Of a DNA stretch of 64,000 bases, positions 27,011-35,642 are shown in pieces. Source of the DNA: Croceibacterium_B sp035470785 (GTDB lineage: Bacteria; Pseudomonadota; Alphaproteobacteria; Sphingomonadales; Sphingomonadaceae). Both the position numbers and the translations under genes were made by a program. Where the stretch lies: assembly GCA_035470785.1 (NCBI GenBank), contig DATIQN010000065.1, positions 12,252-76,251 of the forward strand, written 5' to 3'. The notes beneath the pieces are model-generated. The model made no database searches, was not told the origin of the DNA, and saw nothing but the letters and a program-made list of their open reading frames with translations. Each line of letters begins with the position of its first letter. Within the stretch, counting starts at the first letter, position 1.

Positions 27011-27736
27011 CTAACCGGCCACCAGCGCCCGCGCTCCACGCACGCCAAGCCAGCGCGCCCGCACGCCCCAGACGGGTCCGATCACCGTCGGGTCGAGCGC
27101 CGTTTCGGCCGGTCCATCGGCGGTCAAGTGTCCGCGATCGAGCACCAGCACGCGGTCGGCGTGGTTCATCGCCAGCGCGAGGTCGTGCAGCACCAGAACC
27201 ACGCCCGCGCCCGCGTGCGCCGCGCCGCGCAGATGGCCGAGCAGCGCGAGCTGGTGGCCGAGATCAAGCGCGGCGAGAGGCTCGTCGGCAAGGATCCAGC
27301 GCGGCTCCCCGGCGAGCACGCGGGCCAACAACGCGCTCGCTTTTTGTCCACCAGACAATGACATAACCGATCGATTTGAGAAGGTCTCGAGGTCTAGCGC
27401 GGCCAGTGCCGCGTTGACTTGCGCGTCACCCACGCCGCCGTGAGGCAATCGCCCAAGTGCGACGAGGTTGCGCACCGACAGGTCCCAGGCGATCTCGCCC
27501 GACTGCGGCAGGTAGCCGATCGCCTCGGCCCGCTGGCGCGGCGGCAGCGACGCCAAGGGTGTATCGTCGAGCAGGACCGCTCCGCTGTCCGGCGCCAGCA
27601 GGCCCGCGAGGCACTGCAATAGAGTCGACTTGCCGGCCCCGTTGGGCCCGCAGATCGCCGTGATCGCGCCGGGACGGAGTGAAGCGCTGACGTCATCGAG
27701 GCGTCCTGCCAGTGCGAGGTTGCGCGCTTCGAGCAT
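27011..27736 (-). CDS. btuD: ABC transporter ATP-binding protein, cobalamin uptake (BtuD-like)
   Basis: A 241-residue ABC ATPase: Walker A GPNGAGKST (about residues 31-39), Q-loop GYLPQSGEIAW, signature LSGGQKASALLARVL, Walker B WILADEP and switch His LVLHDLA. It powers the BtuCD importer. Its ATG overlaps the permease stop (TGATG). It is the last gene of the B12-riboswitch operon. The substrate B12 rests on the riboswitch; by sequence alone a haem or Fe-siderophore system would also be possible. Confidence 0.9.
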   Translation of the reverse strand: MLEARNLALAGRLDDVSASLRPGAITAICGPNGAGKSTLLQCLAGLLAPDSGAVLLDDTPLASLPPRQRAEAIGYLPQSGEIAWDLSVRNLVALGRLPHGGVGDAQVNAALAALDLETFSNRSVMSLSGGQKASALLARVLAGEPRWILADEPLAALDLGHQLALLGHLRGAAHAGAGVVLVLHDLALAMNHADRVLVLDRGHLTADGPAETALDPTVIGPVWGVRARWLGVRGARALVAG

Positions 27737-28689
27737 CACACCGCCTCCCGCCGCATCTTGAGCAGCAAGTGAAGAAAGAACGGCGCGCCGATCAGGCTCA
27801 GAGCAATCCCCAGCCGCAACTCGGTCACCAGCGGCAGGATGCGGCAGATGCAGTCCGCCACCAGCACCAGTAGCGCCCCTGCTAGCGCGCTCGGCACGAT
27901 CAGCGAGCTGGGCCGCCGGTCGGTCAGCGGGCGCACGAGGTGCGGCACCATCAGCCCGACGAAGCCGATCACCCCGGCGACCGCGACGCCGCTGCCCACT
28001 GCCAAGCCGGCGCCCGCGACGAGGAGTGCCTGAAGCCGCCCGGGCGACACGCCGAGCGAGCGCGCCGCCGCCTCGCCGAGAGTCAGCGCGTCGAGCCCAC
28101 GGCCGGCGAGCTGCAGAAGTATGATTCCGACGAGCGTCAACGGCGCAGCCAGCCAGACGTCGGGCCAGCCGCGGTCGGTCAGCGCGCCCATCAGCCAGAC
28201 GACGATCTCGCTCGTCGCAAAGGCGTTCGGCGCGAGGCTGATAGCCAGGCTGGTGAGCGCGCCGGCAAGGCTCGCAATCATCATCCCGGCGAGGGTGAAC
28301 AGAGCGATGCCGCCCGCCCGCCCGGCAATGAGCGTGAGGAGGAGCATCGCCCCGCCCGCACCGGCCAGCGCGAACAGCGGAAGCAGCCACGGACTAGCCG
28401 CGTAGCCGAGCAGTAGGCTCAGCACCGCTCCCAGCGCCGCGCCGGGAGCGATGCCGAACAGCCCGGGATCGGCGAGCGGGTTGCGCAGGTAACCCTGCAT
28501 CGCCGCCCCGGCCGCGCCGAGCCCGCCGCCGATGGTCACCGCCAGCACTGAGCGCGGCAGCCTCAGCTCGCCGAGGATCACGGCCGCGTTGGGTGTCGCC
28601 CACGGATCGAGCCACACGCGCCCGGCGAGCAGCGAAAGCGGAATCGCGATGACAAGGGCGACGAGGAGTATGGCGATGGCCCGCGTCAT
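27736..28689 (-). CDS. btuC: FecCD/BtuC-type permease, cobalamin uptake
   Basis: A 317-residue inner-membrane permease with about ten helices. Family motifs are LPRSVLAVTIGGGLGAAGAAMQGYLRNPLADPGLFG near the start, then GVAVAGVIGFVGLMVPHLVRPL (the coupling region). It imports B12 from the periplasmic binding protein. The start overlaps the stop of the binding-protein gene by four bases (ATGA), and its stop overlaps btuD by one base; the operon is thus translationally coupled. Confidence 0.92.
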   Translation of the reverse strand: MTRAIAILLVALVIAIPLSLLAGRVWLDPWATPNAAVILGELRLPRSVLAVTIGGGLGAAGAAMQGYLRNPLADPGLFGIAPGAALGAVLSLLLGYAASPWLLPLFALAGAGGAMLLLTLIAGRAGGIALFTLAGMMIASLAGALTSLAISLAPNAFATSEIVVWLMGALTDRGWPDVWLAAPLTLVGIILLQLAGRGLDALTLGEAAARSLGVSPGRLQALLVAGAGLAVGSGVAVAGVIGFVGLMVPHLVRPLTDRRPSSLIVPSALAGALLVLVADCICRILPLVTELRLGIALSLIGAPFFLHLLLKMRREAV

Positions 28690-29498
28690 GATTGCGTGTC
28701 CCTCAGTTCCGCGAGCCTTGCCGCCAGCCGCGGGATCGTCGGGCCGCCGCAGAACAGCAAGTTCGGCTCGATCGAGGCGTAACGCACGCCGCGCAAGTGA
28801 CGGAGCGCCGGGTGCTGCTCCATCCGCTCGCCGCCGGCGGCGATCACCAGTTGCGGCGGGTCGGCGAGGACCTGTTCGAGCGGCAGGTACGCGCCTTGCC
28901 CGAGCCCGCGCGCGGCTGACTGGCTGGCAAAGCCGCTGTTCGCCAGCAGCTGGGCGACGAGCGTGTCCAGCCCGGGAACGAGGCCGCCTTCCTGCCAGAC
29001 GAGCGCCGTCACGGACTGTCCCGAGCGGCGCGCGGCCGCGACGGCGTGATCGATACGATCGATGAGCGCTTCGCCTTTCGCGGTTTCGCCTGACAGCCCC
29101 GCCAGGCGGCGCACTTGCGCCTCGCTGGTCGCGGCGGTGGCGGCGATTCCAACGGTTTCCACACGCACACCGAGCCGGCTGAAGGCCTGTGCTGTCGATG
29201 GGTCAAGATAAGTCCCGGTCACGACCACGTCAGGCTTGAGCGCGAGCACTTCCTCGACCGTGCCGCCGGTTGCCGGGTAGCGCCGCGCTTCGGCGATAGG
29301 CATCGAGCTGGCGCGCGGATCGTGACTGTAACGCGAAACCGCCAGGAGCTGTCCCGGCGCGGTCACTTCGGCGAGGATCGCGTCGGTGCAAGGATTTAGG
29401 CTGACGATCGTCGGATGGGCCGATCGGTCCTTGGCCGGGGGCTGCGCAGCGCACGACGCCAGCGCGAAAGGCACGAGAGCGGCGAGGATCGCTCTCAT
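28686..29498 (-). CDS. btuF: Periplasmic substrate-binding protein, cobalamin uptake (BtuF-like)
   Basis: A 270-residue class III binding protein: lipobox-type leader MRAILAALVPFALASC, then HPTIVSLNPCTDAILAEV, TVEEVLALKPDVVVTG, the linking helix and GGPTIPRLAARLAEL near the end. It captures B12 (or an analogue) released by the outer-membrane receptor. The start overlaps the receptor stop (ATGA), and its end overlaps btuC. The lipobox suggests lipid anchoring instead of a free periplasmic protein, as is common in this family. Confidence 0.9.
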   Translation of the reverse strand: MRAILAALVPFALASCAAQPPAKDRSAHPTIVSLNPCTDAILAEVTAPGQLLAVSRYSHDPRASSMPIAEARRYPATGGTVEEVLALKPDVVVTGTYLDPSTAQAFSRLGVRVETVGIAATAATSEAQVRRLAGLSGETAKGEALIDRIDHAVAAARRSGQSVTALVWQEGGLVPGLDTLVAQLLANSGFASQSAARGLGQGAYLPLEQVLADPPQLVIAAGGERMEQHPALRHLRGVRYASIEPNLLFCGGPTIPRLAARLAELRDTQS

Positions 29499-31375
29499 AC
29501 GCGCACCCTCGCGCCGACGAACGCCCCGCGCGACGGCGAAGCGTAGCCGGCAGCAGTCTGGTATCGTTCGTTGGTCACGTTCTCGACCCGGCCGTAGACC
29601 TCAATCGTGCGGCTCACGGGCCACGACGCCATCACGTCGAGCACAGCGTAGGAGCGCAGCGGCACAAGATTGGCGCTATCGTCGAAGCTCCTGGAGACCC
29701 ACCGCAAGCCGGCGCCAAGCGAGGGGCCGCCTCCGACGACCTGCCAGTCCGCGCCGACCGACAAGGTGTGGCGCGGCCGGCGCGCCAAAGCGTTGCCGCG
29801 AGCGGGCGAACCCGGTGTGCGGTTCTCGGTCTGGACCAGACTGTAGGTTAGGCGTGCGGCGAGGCGCCGCAGAACCTCGGCTCCGGCTTCGATCTCGACG
29901 CCCTGCGCCCGCACGCGGCCGACATTGGCGTACGTCCCGAAAGGTCGCCCGGCGCAAATCCCGTTCGCCGGGCCGAAGCACGAGACGAAGTCGATCAGGT
30001 CATGGCTGTCGCGCCGGAACAGCGTCGCCGATGCGTAAGGCATGGCGCTGCGATCGTGCCAAGCGAGCGACAAGTCGGCACTTGTGCTTCGCTCGGGCCG
30101 CAGCGCCGTGTTGCCGTAGTCGGACAGGAGCTGGAACAGCGTCGGCGCCTTGAAGCCCTCACCGAACGAGGCGCGCAAACGCAGATCGCGCGCCAGGCCG
30201 TAGCTCAGGTCGGCCCCCAGGCTCGTCGCGCCGCCGAAGCCCGCGTGCTCGTCGCGCCGCGCGCCGGCGTGCGCCGAGAACGTGTCGCTCTCGATACCAA
30301 GTTGGAGATAGGCGCCGTCCGCATGGGTATGCTCTGCGGCATCGAGCAGGGTGACGAACCGCGTCTGCTCGTAATCGCCGCCGAAGTTGACCCTGATGGA
30401 CCCCAGCCGCCATGTGCCCGTCACGTCGACACGTTGGTTGCGGCCGTTGCTGGTGAACGTCGGATCGGCGCCTTGTGCGGGGTCGAAGGTACGGCGATCC
30501 GTGGTGGCGAACGAATAGACGGCCGATAACCGCAAGTCGGAGCGATCGTAAGTCGCGCCGGCGGCCGCAGACGCCTGGCGCGTGGACTGGGTCTCCGCGG
30601 TGTCTGCCAGCAGGAAGTCCGGCGCAGGGAAACCGTCGAGGTCGGCTTGCCCTTTGGCGTAATGGCCGTGAGCAAAGGCCGAAAATCCCGGCGTTAGGAC
30701 CACGCGCCCTTGGACATTGACCTCCCATTGCTCGAAGCCGTCGGGCTCGCTGCCGCTTGCGGCGCTCGAGAAACCGTCGCTGCGATACCAGCTCGTCGAC
30801 CCACCGAGGAAAGCCCGTTCATCGCCGATCCCGCCCGCCAATGTGCCGAAGGCAGTATCGCGCGCGCCGTATTCGGCGCTCGCCTGGAGGCCGGCGTCGG
30901 CGAGCGTGCTTATCGCGAGCACGCCGCCAATGGCGTCCGATCCCCAGATCGTGCTGTTCGAGCTGCGCTGCAGGTCGATCTTGCCGACGTTTCCGGCCAG
31001 CAGGTTGCCGAAATCGAACCCGCCACCGGGTGCCGCCGGGTCGGCTACGCGCACGCCATCGACCAACACAAGGAGCTGCTCTGCCTCGGCGCCGCGCACG
31101 TGCAGGCCGGTAAAGCTGCCCTGCGCGCCGTTGCGGCTGAAGCTGACGCCCGGTGCTTGCGCCAGCACCCGCGTCAGGTCGGGGCCTTGCACCGCATCGA
31201 GTTCGTCGCGGCCGATCAGCGTTACAGGTTGCCCGGTGTCGTCGAGTGGTTCCGGGGTTCCGTTTGCGGTGACCGTAATCTGGCTCGCCGGACTGGACTC
31301 CTTGTCTTGTGCGGCGGCCCCGACAGACGCAATCACATTGCAAGCAAATACAATATATTTCAGATATTTGTACAC
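29495..31375 (-). CDS. btuB: TonB-dependent vitamin B12 outer-membrane receptor
   Basis: A 626-residue receptor. Signal peptide MYKYLKYIVFACNVIASVGAAA; TonB-box-like QITVTA just after it. The plug domain holds RDELDAVQGPDLTRVLAQAPGVSFSRNG, LHVRGAEAEQLLVLVDGVRV and VGKIDLQRSSNSTIWGSDAIGGVLAI; a 22-strand-type barrel follows, with FGEGFKAPTLFQL and NVTNERYQTAAGY typical of BtuB. The barrel ends with VRV, not with Phe. It is controlled by the riboswitch in its leader and is the first gene of btuBFCD. Confidence 0.93.
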   Translation of the reverse strand: MYKYLKYIVFACNVIASVGAAAQDKESSPASQITVTANGTPEPLDDTGQPVTLIGRDELDAVQGPDLTRVLAQAPGVSFSRNGAQGSFTGLHVRGAEAEQLLVLVDGVRVADPAAPGGGFDFGNLLAGNVGKIDLQRSSNSTIWGSDAIGGVLAISTLADAGLQASAEYGARDTAFGTLAGGIGDERAFLGGSTSWYRSDGFSSAASGSEPDGFEQWEVNVQGRVVLTPGFSAFAHGHYAKGQADLDGFPAPDFLLADTAETQSTRQASAAAGATYDRSDLRLSAVYSFATTDRRTFDPAQGADPTFTSNGRNQRVDVTGTWRLGSIRVNFGGDYEQTRFVTLLDAAEHTHADGAYLQLGIESDTFSAHAGARRDEHAGFGGATSLGADLSYGLARDLRLRASFGEGFKAPTLFQLLSDYGNTALRPERSTSADLSLAWHDRSAMPYASATLFRRDSHDLIDFVSCFGPANGICAGRPFGTYANVGRVRAQGVEIEAGAEVLRRLAARLTYSLVQTENRTPGSPARGNALARRPRHTLSVGADWQVVGGGPSLGAGLRWVSRSFDDSANLVPLRSYAVLDVMASWPVSRTIEVYGRVENVTNERYQTAAGYASPSRGAFVGARVRV

Positions 31376-31484
31376 CGAACCTCCCGCACGACATCAAGAT
31401 GCCGTCCGCAGCGGGAGGGGATCGCGTGCCACCGGCACGCGACCGTCCTTCGCTTGCCGTCGGTGCACCCCGCCCGCGGCTGAA

Positions 31485-31680
31485 CGACGTGTACGGGCAG
31501 GTCTCCTGGCTCGCCGGATCGTCGCCGTTGCGCCTGCCTTCCCGGTTGCCCAGTGGCTTGTTCGACGCGCGGCTCCCCGGCCACAGTTGCGGGGGCAGCT
31601 CGGGCTTGAGCCCGATTCCCTCAGCGAGCTTGCGCTTACCGGCCCGGCCTCCCGGGCGATCCGTGACACGCGCCAAGGCA
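31485..31680 (-). promoter_or_regulatory. Cobalamin (B12) riboswitch
   Basis: On the - strand the leader reads GGGAAT..., GCTGCCCCCGCAACTG (31584-31599), GCCACTG (the B12 box, 31551-31557), GGGAAGGC and GAGCCAGGAGACCTGCC (ending near 31491), all in the order of the adenosylcobalamin riboswitch. It lies ~110 nt upstream of btuB. Binding of B12 would lower expression of the uptake operon. Outer limits are approximate. Confidence 0.93.
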
Positions 31681-31886
31681 TAGGCGCACCGCGCAATCGG
31701 CGCAATCTCGGCCCGCGTTAACCTCCTGCACCTCCCCGTCCCACCACGGGACGCCGCCGCCGCAGCGGGTGCGCCGTCGTCCCCGCCTGGGTACCGGACG
31801 GAAGCGATTTTCTCACCAAGGAAGACAGCATTTCCGCTCCATTCCCTTGCCACCACGAACCATCGCCACGCGATTTCCACGCGCGG

Positions 31887-32906
31887 TTGAGCCGTGAGGC
31901 GCGTTCCCGGCCAGTACTCTCGAGACATCGTCATCGCCTGCGCAAGCGCTACGCGGTCCTCGCGGCCTCCGTGCTGATCCCGGCGATCGCCAGCGCCACC
32001 GCGTGGCCCACCACCGCGCAGGCGGAGCGAGGAAGCGTTCATTCGGGTCTTCACTTCGACCAGGCCGCGCTCGATACCGCCGCCTACGAACGCGCGGCCT
32101 ACGACCCGCAGATTCATTCGGACACCGACGCCTCGACCACGGCCCAAGACGCGATCGGCGGGCCCGCCGCACGGCCGTTCTTCGCCGCCGGAAGCGGCCT
32201 AGATCGCGTTCGGGCCGAGCAGTGCCTGACGATGGCGATCTACTACGAAGCCGCCACCCAGCCCGACGACGGGCAGCGTGCGGTGGCTCAGGTCGTGCTC
32301 AATCGCGTCGCCCACCCAAGCTTCCCCAACACCGTCTGCGGAGTGGTCTTCCAGGGTTCCGAACGAAACAACGGCTGCCAGTTCACCTTCGCCTGCGACG
32401 GCTCACTTGCGCGCCGGCCGATGGCCTTCTGGTGGAACCGGGCCCGCCGCGTGGCCGATGCCGCGCTCGCGGGCTATGTCTATGCCCCTGTCGGCCTCGC
32501 GACGCATTACCACACGCTGGCGGTCCATCCTTACTGGTCCGACAGCCTCGTGCCGGTGATCGCCATTGGAGCGCACCGCTTCTACCGCTGGCCGGGCGAG
32601 GCGGGCCAGAAGGCCGCTTTCCAGGTCGCCTATCTTGGCGGCGAGCCCGCCGCGGCGCCCCGCCCGAAGGTGTTCACGCCTACCCCTGACAGCGATCCCG
32701 ACCCGATAACGCTGGCGCACGCCTATGAGGCGAGGTTGCCGCGGACAGTACCGCTGCAAGCCGCGGCAGCGGCTCCGGCGCCAGTCTATGCGGCCGAAGT
32801 CGCGGCACGCGGCGGCGACGCGCTGTATCGCGCCGACAACCTGCCGGCGGGCGGCGCCCTCTCACCCGAGCTCCAACGCAGCGGACAATGGCTGCACCGG
32901 CCGTAA
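31887..32906 (+). CDS. SleB-type cell wall hydrolase
   Basis: An exported protein of up to 339 residues. The signal region RKRYAVLAASVLIPAIASATA is followed by a linker and the Hydrolase_2/SleB domain (about residues 105-230): EQCLTMAIYYEAATQPDDGQ with the catalytic-type Glu, VLNRVAHPSFPNTVCGVVFQ, CQFTFACDG and THYHTLAVHPYWS. It should cleave peptidoglycan. A Pro/Ala-rich C-terminal tail of ~110 residues follows. The only start available upstream of the signal helix is TTG at 31887, without a clear ribosome site, so the 5' end is doubtful. Confidence 0.85.
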   Translation: MSREARSRPVLSRHRHRLRKRYAVLAASVLIPAIASATAWPTTAQAERGSVHSGLHFDQAALDTAAYERAAYDPQIHSDTDASTTAQDAIGGPAARPFFAAGSGLDRVRAEQCLTMAIYYEAATQPDDGQRAVAQVVLNRVAHPSFPNTVCGVVFQGSERNNGCQFTFACDGSLARRPMAFWWNRARRVADAALAGYVYAPVGLATHYHTLAVHPYWSDSLVPVIAIGAHRFYRWPGEAGQKAAFQVAYLGGEPAAAPRPKVFTPTPDSDPDPITLAHAYEARLPRTVPLQAAAAAPAPVYAAEVAARGGDALYRADNLPAGGALSPELQRSGQWLHRP

Positions 32907-33042
32907 CTGGCGCGACCATGGTTAACTCTCGACGCCGTTTCGGAAACCATTCTGCCCAACATTCGCTTAGCCGCGCCGCGCTATTGGGGGGCTTGCGGGC
33001 TTCGTGCCCACTACTTGCCCCTCGAACGGAACGGCCGTCCCG

Positions 33043-33351
33043 ATGAGCATCCGCTTCGCCACACCGCTCCAGGCCGGCAACGTCCGGCTTTCCGGGCCCC
33101 AGGCGCGCGCCGCCATCGCGCGCGCCGTCAACGACAACAATGCAGCGCACTCGGACGACGCCCTGTTGCGCGCCGCGATGCGCCATTTTGCCGAGCACGG
33201 GCTGGCCGCGGCGGCGCACGCTCGTCGCCGGGCCGAGGCTGCGTTCTTCGCCGGCGATCGCAACGCGTACCGCTGGTGGCTGGGGATCTGCCGCACCCTC
33301 GACCGGCGGCTCGCGCGCGAGCTGGCGTCCGACACTAAGGACGCGGGCTGA
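33043..33351 (+). CDS. Small unknown protein, helical and basic
   Basis: I recognise no family. The 102-residue protein begins MSIRFATPLQAGNVRLSG and is then almost entirely α-helical and Ala/Arg-rich (RAAMRHFAEHGLAAAAHARRRAEAAFFAG and NAYRWWLGICRTLDRRLARELA). No signal peptide or membrane segment. Codon use resembles the neighbours, supporting a real gene. It may be cytosolic. An upstream alternative start (33004) lacks support. Confidence 0.6.
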   Translation: MSIRFATPLQAGNVRLSGPQARAAIARAVNDNNAAHSDDALLRAAMRHFAEHGLAAAAHARRRAEAAFFAGDRNAYRWWLGICRTLDRRLARELASDTKDAG

Positions 33352-33528
33352 TCGCCCGCGTTCCGCGCGCTTTGTCCACAAGCCAGAGTAAGGCGCTGAT
33401 TAACCATTGAGTGAGGTTATGGCGCTACTCCCGCGCTGGCGAGGAGCAGATCGATCAAGCGCCTGAACAACATCTTCAAGGATTACCTTGCAGGCGACAG
33501 CCGGGACCAGCTTGTCAGGCGCAAGCTG

Positions 33529-35406
33529 GTGGTCTCGCTTTATGCCCAGCCCACCAGTCTCGCGCTCGGTGCTCTCGCCGGTATCGCAACGGCGGTCACC
33601 GCCGCCCTCGTCTCGCACAATCGCTCGCTCGAAATTTGCGCCACCTTGCTGGTGTTCGTCGCCGTCGCGCGCGTCCTCGCGGCGATGTGGCTGTCGCGTG
33701 ACGCCCAGGCCGGCCGCGACGAGCGGGTCCTTGAAATCGCCTTCGAAATCGGCGCGCTGACATATTCGCTGCTCGCCGGTTTGATCGGCGCAATCACCCT
33801 CGCCGCCGGTGAGCGCGCTCATCTGGCCACGCTAACGATCAGTTACGCGCTCGTTTACGGCGTCGGCATCGCCGCTCGCAACGCCGGCCGTCCGGCGATG
33901 GCGATCGGCCAGTTGCTGCTGTCGAGCGTGCCGATCATGGTCATCTGCCTCGCGCTCGGCGGCCCAGTGCTCTACGTCCTCGCCGGCATCGTGATGTTCC
34001 TGATCTTCGGCATGGTCTCGATCACGATAAACGTGTTCCATGTGTTGCGCGAACAGATCCTCGCCGCCGACACCAGCGCCAAGATGGCCGATCAGATGCG
34101 CGAACAGGCACGCACCGACGTGGTCACCGGGCTGCTCAATCGCGCCGGGCTGAACCACGAACTGGTCGAACAGCTGATGCGCTTGCCGGCCGGCTGCAAG
34201 CTGGCGCTGTTCTGGCTCGACCTCGACCGCTTCAAGGAAGTCAACGACACGCTCGGCCATGCCATTGGCGACGGCGTACTTGCCGAGGTCGCGCGCCGCC
34301 TCGTGGACGTCGCGCCGAAAGGGGCGACGATCGCGCGTTTCGGCGGTGACGAGTTCATTGCCGCGTGCATCGTCGAGGATCGCGGCGAATGCGAACAGCT
34401 CGCCAGTGCGGTGATCGGCGACTTGTCGCGACCGTATCGGATCGACGGCAACCGCATCGGCTGCGGCGCGTCGATGGGCGTCGCGCTGCTGCCCGACGAC
34501 GGGCCCGACATCGAGACGGTCATGCAGAGCGCCGACCTTGCACTTTACCACGCCAAAGTCGGCGGCCGGAACCAGCTGCGCTTCTTCGATCCCGCGATGA
34601 CTCGCGACCTCGTGCGCAAGAAGGAAATCGAGACCGAGCTGCGCGCCGCCATCCGCAAGGACGAGCTGTCGATCTTCTTTCAGCCGATCGTCGACCTCAA
34701 GACCGGCAAGATCCGGACGTTCGAGGCGCTGGTGCGCTGGTTCCACCCGGAAAAGGGCGAGCTTCGCCCCGACGAGTTCATTCCCGTCGCCGAGGAAACC
34801 GGCGTCATCATCACGCTCGGCAACTGGATCACCGCGCAAGCCGCCAAGGCCGCGGCGCAGTGGCCCGCTGACGTCACGGTGGCGGTAAACCTGTCGCCGA
34901 TCCAGATCCGCGCGCCGGGCGCAGCGCTCGGCATTCTCAACGCGATCCGCGACGCGGGCCTGCCGCCGAACCGGCTCGAACTCGAAGTCACCGAAAGTCT
35001 GTTCATCGAGGACAGCGAGCACACCGCCCGCTTCATGGAAGAGCTGGCCAGCAAGGGCGTGCGCTTCGCGCTCGACGACTTCGGCACCGGATATTCCTCG
35101 CTCGGCTACATCAACCAGTTCCCGTTCAAGAAGATCAAGGTCGACCGCAGCTTCGTCTCCGGGCCCAACATCGGCAAGAAGAGCGACGCGATCATCCGCG
35201 CCGTGGCCGAGATGGGCTCGACGCTGGAGATGGAGATCGTCGCCGAAGGGCTCGAGACGATCGAGCAGGTCGAGGCGGTGCGCGCCGCCGGCTGCACGCT
35301 CGGCCAGGGTTACTACTTCAGCCGCGCGGTGCCCGATTTCCTCGCCGCGATGCTGCTCGCGCAAGAGCGTGACGGCCGCGACACCACTGCGCGCCTCGCG
35401 GGCTGA
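33529..35406 (+). CDS. Membrane GGDEF-EAL protein (c-di-GMP synthesis/degradation)
   Basis: A 625-residue c-di-GMP enzyme. Roughly six N-terminal membrane helices (residues 1-165) carry a coiled linker, then the GGDEF domain (RFGGDEFIAA intact, no RxxD inhibitory site at the usual distance) and the EAL domain (FEALVRWFHPEKG, VNLSPIQI, LEVTES, LDDFGTGYSSLGY, IKVDRSFV, VAEGLET: catalytic set intact). Both activities are possible. The first standard start is GTG 33529, but the frame is open further up and reads RLNNIFKDYLAGDSRDQLVRRKL; an ATC at 33454 stands 7 bases after GAGGAG and may be the true start. Confidence 0.92.
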   Translation: MVSLYAQPTSLALGALAGIATAVTAALVSHNRSLEICATLLVFVAVARVLAAMWLSRDAQAGRDERVLEIAFEIGALTYSLLAGLIGAITLAAGERAHLATLTISYALVYGVGIAARNAGRPAMAIGQLLLSSVPIMVICLALGGPVLYVLAGIVMFLIFGMVSITINVFHVLREQILAADTSAKMADQMREQARTDVVTGLLNRAGLNHELVEQLMRLPAGCKLALFWLDLDRFKEVNDTLGHAIGDGVLAEVARRLVDVAPKGATIARFGGDEFIAACIVEDRGECEQLASAVIGDLSRPYRIDGNRIGCGASMGVALLPDDGPDIETVMQSADLALYHAKVGGRNQLRFFDPAMTRDLVRKKEIETELRAAIRKDELSIFFQPIVDLKTGKIRTFEALVRWFHPEKGELRPDEFIPVAEETGVIITLGNWITAQAAKAAAQWPADVTVAVNLSPIQIRAPGAALGILNAIRDAGLPPNRLELEVTESLFIEDSEHTARFMEELASKGVRFALDDFGTGYSSLGYINQFPFKKIKVDRSFVSGPNIGKKSDAIIRAVAEMGSTLEMEIVAEGLETIEQVEAVRAAGCTLGQGYYFSRAVPDFLAAMLLAQERDGRDTTARLAG

Positions 35407-35472
35407 AGCTCACGGCATAGCCAAAAACCGCGCCTCGCCATCGGAATAGCTCATAACTGCTATTGCGAACTG

Positions 35473-35492
35473 ATTGCAAAGATACTTGCAAT
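35473..35492. promoter_or_regulatory. Inverted repeat before mdh (candidate operator)
   Basis: ATTGCAA-AGATAC-TTGCAAT is a perfect 7-bp inverted repeat, with a further TTGCGA half-site just upstream. It lies ~150 bp before the mdh start. Its TTGCAA arms recall sites of alphaproteobacterial Fur/Irr-type regulators, but the regulator is not identifiable from this. Confidence 0.35.
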
Positions 35493-35642
35493 CTCGGGGA
35501 TTTTGCCGGTTGCCTTGCGCGGGCGGCGGGCCTAGGGCTGCCCCCGCACTCGGGCATTGCTTCCTTCCGCGTGGGCGCGGCGGCGGTGCTCCGGACCGGC
35601 CTTGGCCAGCGCCCGCGCAGCGTGAAGGAATGTCACTCTCCA

